From NCBI GenBank assembly GCA_037176885.1, contig JAWWNJ010000023.1:1922001-1986000 (forward strand): a DNA stretch of 64,000 bases, written 5' to 3'. The translations under genes were made by a program, and so were the position numbers. The notes beneath the pieces were generated by a model. It saw nothing but the letters and a program-made list of their open reading frames with translations. It did no database searches and was not told the DNA's origin. Source of the stretch: Favolaschia claudopus. Its lineage: Eukaryota; Basidiomycota; Agaricomycetes; Agaricales; Mycenaceae. How positions within the stretch are numbered: position 1 is the stretch's first letter; each line of letters opens with the position of its first letter. Below are positions 57,761 to 64,000 of this stretch, piece after piece.

Positions 57761-59548
57761 TGCCTCAAATCTCGGATGCGCACAAACAAACGTTGGATCG
57801 GCTCCTGGTACGTCGCGTTGCGCTCCTTGAAGCCCGTCTGACTCCCCGAGTAGAATGAAATCGTATCGAGCAAATCTACCCCTGCGGCGCTCTTCGGTGT
57901 GACGAATACCGAGGGGCCCATCTACCTACATGCGGAGGGAACCAAGCTCATAGATGACCCGTCGAGCGATGCGATCGACGAGGACACTGTCTTTTGGCTC
58001 TGCAGTCAGACAAAGATGGTCACGACGGTACGTCCAACTCGTTATCATTGTCAACCCGTAACACACTCAACGAATCCGACAGATCGCGGCCTTGCAGCTA
58101 GTCGATCAAGGAAAGATCACCCTCGACACCCCAGTCGAGACGATTATTCCAGAGCTCGCAAATCCAGTGATCGTGACGGCACACGATGAGGTGGGGCACA
58201 TCAAGACGACCGTGCCCGCAAAGGGAAAGATCACCCTTAGCCAGCTTTTGAATCATACTAGCGGCCTCGATTACGCCCTGGACGGGACATTCCCGAAGAC
58301 CGGACCTGGATTCGGTGAGGATCGAGTGTACAGTTTTATCTTAGCCTTACTTGAACTATCTGAAGGGATGCCGATTGCTTATTCGCACCATTATAAAGAG
58401 GGAGAAGGCGTTTCCAAGTTTTTCGAAATTATTAAGGTTGGCCCCGTGTCTTTGGAACGGTCACCAGATATTCAATGCCACTAAAATTGACAGGGCTCTC
58501 ATCCCGGAGTACCTCTTCGTTTCGAACCGGGAACTAATTGTGCGTATTTAGTTGATTTGGCAATGGTGAATGATTCAACGTTTCTTAGTTGCTTACGGAT
58601 TTTCCTCTGATTGTGCTGGCTACGTTGTCGAGCGGCTTTCAGGTAAACCACTCGAACAGTACCTGTGCGTCCTCTTCAATACATTTAACGTGCTGGGTAA
58701 TTGAAAGTGTAGTCGCCAGGCAAGATCACGTCTTTGCGCCCCTCGGAATCACTTCCATGTCTTTTTCTTTGACTCCCAAGCTCAAGAAGAGACTGTTACC
58801 GCTCAATTACCGCCCCAAGACTGGCGTTATTGAACGATGGAACGGACCTGACGTTCTTGAACAGGATCGCGCTAATGGCAAGTATTTTCGTAATCTTATT
58901 TATTCACCGACTGTTGACTGAATACGCGATGTAGTAACGGTTTTCCACGGCGGAGTGGGACTATACGGATCGTTGAAGGACTACCTCACGCTTTTGCGCC
59001 ATCTTCTTCAGATTTCAGGTATTCATTTCTTTTGAGAAGCTTTTTTGCATCTTTCACTGACAATTGACTCGCGATTTCGAAATCAGCCGGTAGTGCATCT
59101 AATCCCATCCTGTCCCGCGCCTCTGTGGATAGCATGTTCGCTCCCACACTTCCAGCTGCCGGCGCAGACACCGTGGGCATGATAATGAGCTTTATGCAAC
59201 CACATATCGGATTCCCTACGGGTTCAGCGCAATTTTCGTACGGACTCTGTGTCAATACAGAGGATATTCCGGACAAGCGCAGGAAGGGGACTGGCTGTTG
59301 TAAGTTTCTTCCAAGTTCTGCTTCTTATTTCACTTTGTTCTGCGAAAGAAATTTCGATCGTGAACTAACGTATTAATTGGAATATCATAGGGGGTGGATG
59401 GGCGTGTACGACCTTCTGGGTTGACCGCGCGACTGGTGTGGCAGCAGTCTTTGGCACGCAGTTGGCACCGACGGGGGATATGATATTCGATGCGAAGTTG
59501 GATGTGCTTGAAAGGGCGTTGTATGCTGGGTTCAGCAATTCATCCTGA
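57761..59548 (+). CDS. Beta-lactamase-fold serine hydrolase (PF00144-type), tandem copy II
   Basis: Second tandem paralogue. Exon 1 is MPQISDAHKQTLDRLL (57761). Exon 2 contains SSKSTPAALFGVTNTEGPIY and DTVFWLCSQTKMVTT (SxxK), followed by a canonical GTACGT donor. Then IAALQLVDQGKITLDTPVET, LSQLLNHTSGLDYALDGTFP, SDCAGYVVERLSGKPLEQYL, HVFAPLGITSMSFSLTP, GVGLYGSLKDYLTLLRHLLQ and GGGWACTTFWVDRATGVAAV. It ends FSNSS with TGA at 59546. Eight or nine short introns interrupt it at positions shared with copies I and III. No frame break was noticed in the parts read. Probably cytosolic; substrate unknown. Confidence 0.88.
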
Positions 59549-60209
59549 ATTGTCTGATGAATTTTGAGGCGGACTGGACTCGGAGTTAGTTTTCTTCGTT
59601 TGTGTTACAGTGGACAGTATGCTATGTCGCGCTCGTCTTGCCTGGACACACTCTCCTTGGAAATTATTTTTTCAACTTGAATCGGGTTCCTAATTGTGAA
59701 CATGCCGAGAACAGCCGGGAACTTTTGAAGTGTGATGCGTATCTCCCACCACTTTGCCTGCCTTCCCTTCTCACCGTCACGGACCTTGCGCCAACCGGTT
59801 AAATTCCTGCGCAATACGGCTAAATTCGAGCGGCCCCCATTCAGTTCTCGCTTGCCAGAAGCGTTCTTCAAATCTATACCTCGCTGATCAAGCACCTTCT
59901 CAATGTAGTCGCCTTGGGAACAACAAACGGACTCGGAGTGCGCGCCCTGTCAGTGGTGCACGAGCGACTGGAACTTGACTTGGGTAGTGGGCCCGGGGCC
60001 GCCGAACAGAAATGGGCTGGAGGGACTATTTAAAGGCCGCAAGTTTCTCGACGAAATAGCCCAACTGGAAGGACAGGCGGGTGAGTACATCCATGCCCTT
60101 GACCGTTGCACGACTCCCAGTGGTTCAGTGCTCAAAAGCTGCCAGTTTTCGTTTCGTTGCCTCTTCATCACTTTCTTCAGCACCCAGAAGCTATCAGTCG
60201 TGTCGCAGA
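59549..60209. other. Spacer between hydrolase copies II and III
   Basis: No recognised gene; it presumably holds the 3' region of copy II and the promoter of copy III. Small overlapping frames lack motifs. Confidence 0.45.
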
Positions 60210-62022
60210 ATGTCTTTTCAAGTTTCCAGCACACAGAAACAAACGCTGGATCGGATATTGGTGTGTCAATTTGTGCTTCAGAGAAAGTTTTTTTTTGATA
60301 ATTTAAATTTGCGGACAGAGCGAAAGCGTCAGCAGCAAGTCGACTCCTGCCGTTTTCTTTGGCGCGACGAATGTGGAGGGTCCGATTTACATGCATACGG
60401 AAGGGACGAAGCTCGTAGATGATCTTTCGAGCGGTGCGATTGACGAAGATACCGTTTTCTGGTTTTGCAGCCAGACTAAGCTCATCACGACGGTGTGTAG
60501 CAGCCAGCTTCTCTCGAGCATGCAGAGTAAAGAGGTGATTTTCGACATCGCAGATCGCTGCTTTGCAACTCGTTGAACAAGGCAAAATCGCGCTCGACAC
60601 GCCGGTCGAAACGATACTTCCAGAACTTGCAAACCCCGTAGTTGTGACGGAGAAAGATGAAGCGGGGCGTATCAAGACAACGACGCCCGCGAAGGAGAAG
60701 ATCACTTTCGGGCAGTTGCTGGATCATACCAGCGGGTTAGATTATCAGGTTGATGCGGCTTCGCGGAAGAGGACTGGGTCCGTCGGTGCGTTGTCGAACT
60801 ATTGTTTCAAGCTTTCGTCGATGACGATGGATGTTCTCCAGGCGCTGCAGGTCTGGGTGTCGTATACATCCACCATTACAAGGAAGGTGAAGGCGCCTCC
60901 AAATTTTTCGAGCTTCTCAAGGTAATCTCAGTGCTTCTTTCTATCGTTTTGTGCTCATTTCTCTAATGCTGCCCATAATGCTGCCCAGGGACCGCATTCC
61001 GGCATACCTCTTGGCTTTGAGCCTGGGACTAACTGTATGTGCAAATTGTAAACTCAACGGAGACAATCAAACTGAGTCTATTCCAGTTGCATATGGATTC
61101 TCATCCGATTGCGCTGGATTCATAGTGGAGCGGATCTCCGGAAAATCCTTAGAGCAATATTTGTGCGTGGACATTCGTTTTGTGCTTCCTTCATTCAAGA
61201 GTTTCTACTTTCCAGCCAGGAAAATATTTTTGCGCCGCTAGGCATCAAATCAATGTCCTTCTCGCTCAGACCTGAGTTAGAGAAAAGGCTTCTGCCCCTC
61301 ACCTTCCGCCACGAGGACGGTAGCTTAGAGCGATGGAAAGGACCGGATGTTGTTGAGCAAGATCGGACAAACGGTACGTTCTTGAACTGTCCCATCCTGT
61401 CTATCAGAATCCCGCCGAAACATAAATCTTGGTTCTCCAGTGACCGTAAATCTAGGCGGCGCTGGACTATATGGATCGCAGAAAGACTACCTCACAATTC
61501 TGCGTCATCTCTTGCAGATAAAAGGTTGCAAGCTTCAACTTTCTCATTTTTGTAAAAGCTCACAAATGTTCATTCTAGCGGGTACTGCGACCAACCCTAT
61601 CCTCTCCCGCACCACCGTCGACAGCATGTTCACTCCTTCTCTACCTCCCACTGGCGCGAACACAATCTCTGCTATGATCAACATGTTCCAGCCCAGCCTC
61701 GGCTTCCCCAAGGGTTCAGCGCAATTCGGATACGGACTCTGTCTCAACACGGCGGATATTCCGGGAAAACGGAGAAAGGGGAGCGGTTATTGTGAGTTTC
61801 ATTGTTGTCAGATTCACCCTTTAGTATCTGCCTCCGGACCGTACCCTCGTAACTCATCTCACGCATTCATTTGTAGGGGGCGGATGGGCCAATACGACTT
61901 ATTTCGTAGATCCTGCAGCTGGTGTGGCGGCGGTGTTCGGAACACAATTGGTACCTACGGGCGACAGGATATTCGACGCGAAGATGGACGAGCTTGAACG
62001 AGCGTTGTATGTTGAATTGTAG
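60210..62022 (+). CDS. Beta-lactamase-fold serine hydrolase (PF00144-type), tandem copy III
   Basis: Third tandem paralogue. Exon 1 is MSFQVSSTQKQTLDRIL (60210), sharing TLDR(I/L)L with copy II. Then SSKSTPAVFFGATNVEGPIY, DTVFWFCSQTKLITT (SxxK), IAALQLVEQGKIALDTPVET, FGQLLDHTSGLDYQVDA, VAYGFSSDCAGFIVERISGK, NIFAPLGIKSMSFSLRPELE, GGAGLYGSQKDYLTILRHLL, GTATNPILSRTTVDSMFTPS and GGGWANTTYFVDPAAGVAAV. TAG is at 62020. Closest to copy II (both share SSKSTPA and the ERALY ending). The array and shared intron sites indicate tandem duplication. Confidence 0.88.
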
Positions 62023-62379
62023 TGTAAGATTTTGAATCGTAAATATCCCATCTCATCAAATACCACTCAGTTTCCCGTGATGTCAGGATATAAGTGTCGC
62101 TGAGCCTGAGGCAGATCAAAAGCCTGAATAAGCATGGGTCTAACGAGCATGGTGGTAGAGGTTGTAATGAAATATCGAGTTTGAGTCTGTGCAAGAGACT
62201 GTGGTAGAGGGTAAGAAGCAGCAAACTAAGACTATGTGAGTTTCCGTCTCTGCCGTCCAAACAAAACACCGCAGTGAGTTCCCCAAGCACTGTGAAGCAC
62301 AGTAAACGCTGGTGCTCTTTCTTCCTGCATGCTGTGGAAAATAGACATGAATTCTGTATTCATAATACTTACTAACTTA

Positions 62380-62620
62380 GGGGCGGTCAGAGTATGGTTT
62401 TCGAGGCGGTGATCTTGGCGGTGATGAGGGCGGTTATCAAGGCGGTTCTGAATGCCGGAATCCACTCGGAGCAGGCAATTTGCCCGATTTTGGAAGATTT
62501 ATGTGTCAAATGACTGTAACCGATTCGATTTTCAACGGTTCTCCCAAGGCTTGCAAAATCAAGAACCGACCTCAATAACCGACTCCAGAACCGCCTCGAA
62601 AACCATACTCTGACCGCCCC
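62380..62620. mobile_element. MITE with perfect 31-bp terminal inverted repeats
   Basis: Positions 62380-62410 are the exact reverse complement of 62590-62620 (ends ggggcggtcagag...). The element is 241 bp and flanked by TA on both sides (62378-62379 and 62621-62622), fitting a TA target-site duplication of a Tc1/mariner-like non-autonomous element. Subterminal ggcggt motifs are repeated inside the left end (62405-62455). There is no coding capacity. Confidence 0.88.
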
Positions 62621-64000
62621 TACTAAAGGTGCGCAGAACATAGCCTCACAGTTACACTATGGTCAAATTCATTCTGCGTTTTCCGCTCTCCCTTTGCGCA
62701 TTTGAGGGCATCTATATGCTTCAAGCGCCTGTTATACACTTCTAATCAGCAGGAGCTGTGGGAAAATCAAGTAGAACGTCCCAAATTGACAATTTATCCC
62801 ATTTGCCCACCTCGCCCAGTCCACAATTGGTTAAAATATTGCGCCAATATGATAGAAGTAGCAACTGCTTTATCCCTAGATGTGTGGGTGCACACTCACA
62901 ATATTCTTAGACAGCAAGACAACAGAAGAATGCAGTACAGTTCATTTCTTGGGATATTTTGAGGGCTACTAGCACGAGCATGATGATAAAACAATTGAAA
63001 GTGTATTTATTCTGTAAATTACGCGCGGTGGAAGCCCTATGTCGCGTCGAAACACGCCAGAAGGACTCGCATTGTCGACGCGTCGTGTTTGTTTACACGT
63101 ATTGTCTGGCAATTACCAATCACGTCACATAGGTATGCCGATCGCCGCCGCCGGACGTGATGCCAGACATTTTGGCGGACTTTCCAAATCCCATTCTTTC
63201 TGAGTGATCCTATAGCCTCTCTTATTTTTCGAAGCGGGTGGACGGACTAGTGTTGGAAAAGTTCGGTTCGAACGCCGAACCGAACTGGACCGAACGCAGG
63301 TTCAGCAAAGCCCCGAACCTGAACGCAGAGTTCGGTTCGGGGTTCGGGGCACTAGGTGCGCGTTTGAACGCCGAACGCGAAACCGAACGCGAAACTGTTC
63401 TGGCGAGTGGTTCCGACGAGTTTTGTAACGAAATTTCTCGCCTAATGATGGAAAGCCTGCCAGTGGGAAACTAACGTGTGGCAGCGTGTGGCGAAGGATA
63501 TGCCACAATATGTCATACAGTTTGACATGACTTGAGCACACCGGGAGTTGCCGACCGACGTTCGCATAGAGCTAGCTGGGAATCTCTTCGTGTTTCCCCT
63601 TCAAAACCTATATCATTTATTTATCCCTCTACTTGAGACATCGTCCAGAGGCGTCTAGAAAGTTAAGAGCAATTCAGAAATCATTTTCATGCTACAGTCC
63701 ACACTTTGCAGGCGGTCTTGACGTTGTTGACCCCTGATCAATACCTCTTATTACCAGTTGTGGCACGAGATCCAAATCGTCATAAAGCCTGGTTATCGCC
63801 ACCTGGCAAGGCGATATAGCGATATAAATTGACATCGCCAACAGCTCTAGCTAATGGACATTTATAGTGCTATAGATACCGCGTGTCAGCACTTGGACCA
63901 CTTCTCTATACACTATTCTTTTGGGGTGAGACCACTTGCCAACCTACAGATATCATCTTCAGGCCAGGTGAACTGCTTTCTGGCACCTCAGATAAGTAAT
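62621..64000. other. Right-end region without recognised genes
   Basis: Apart from the GTTCGG cluster, I see only short motif-free frames. No gene is called up to the window end. Confidence 0.45.
63252..63400. repeat. GTTCGG-rich palindromic cluster
   Basis: This segment of about 150 bp is built from gttcggttcg, ccgaaccgaac, gttcggggttcgggg and gaacgccgaac units in both orientations. It can fold into long hairpins. It lies outside any recognised gene. Confidence 0.75.

Noticed and set aside
63252..63290. tRNA B-box-like ggttcgaac
   Set aside because: No A-box, cloverleaf or acceptor stem around it; it belongs to the GTTCGG palindrome cluster.
1..64000. CRISPR arrays, bacterial operons, phage genes
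   Set aside because: Intron-rich fungal genes throughout; no regularly spaced repeats or Shine-Dalgarno-type organisation seen.

Overview
This looks like a nuclear window from an agaricomycete (mushroom-forming) basidiomycete. Genes are broken by many short GT-AG introns of about 45-65 nt. The families fit: PDR-type ABC transporters, membrane-anchored GMC oxidoreductases, an HsbA-like secreted protein, a coiled-coil/F-box protein, ROT1, ATP synthase subunit g and a fungal LINE fragment. No bacterial signals, CRISPR array, rRNA or tRNA were recognised. Family calls rest on reading translated motifs, not on searches.

Layout. 1-13 kb: two tandem PDR ABC transporter genes on + (the first cut off at its 5' end, the second with coding-frame breaks). 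13.2-15.6 kb, minus strand: ATP synthase subunit g (ATP20) and an AIF/FSP1-like FAD oxidoreductase. 16-36 kb: a nested inverted structure. Two outer arms of about 3.2 kb each carry a copy of an unrecognised signal-peptide gene (called Y here). An inner pair of 0.3 kb repeats carries members of a second unrecognised family (called X: one copy on each side plus one pseudogene). Two tandem GMC oxidoreductases sit at the centre, and a 5'-truncated LINE sits in the left half. 36.7-39.1 kb: HsbA-like secreted protein and a beta-lactamase-fold serine hydrolase. 40.7-46.8 kb: a third PDR ABC transporter with many frame breaks. 47-48 kb: F-box pseudogene. 48.9-50.2 kb: multi-pass membrane protein. 51.8-52.7 kb: ROT1. 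53-62 kb: a tandem array of three further serine hydrolases, interrupted by one small coiled-coil gene. 62-64 kb: a 241-bp MITE with perfect 31-bp inverted termini and a GTTCGG-rich palindromic cluster.

The main theme is local family expansion: three PDR pumps, four PF00144-type hydrolases, two GMC enzymes, three X genes and two Y genes. Housekeeping genes (ATP20, ROT1) read cleanly, whereas duplicated genes repeatedly show 1-2 nt indels, many in short homopolymers. These indels are either pseudogenisation or assembly error, and the sequence alone cannot decide. Exon junctions were inferred by eye from paralogue comparison and splice consensus; gene spans include introns.
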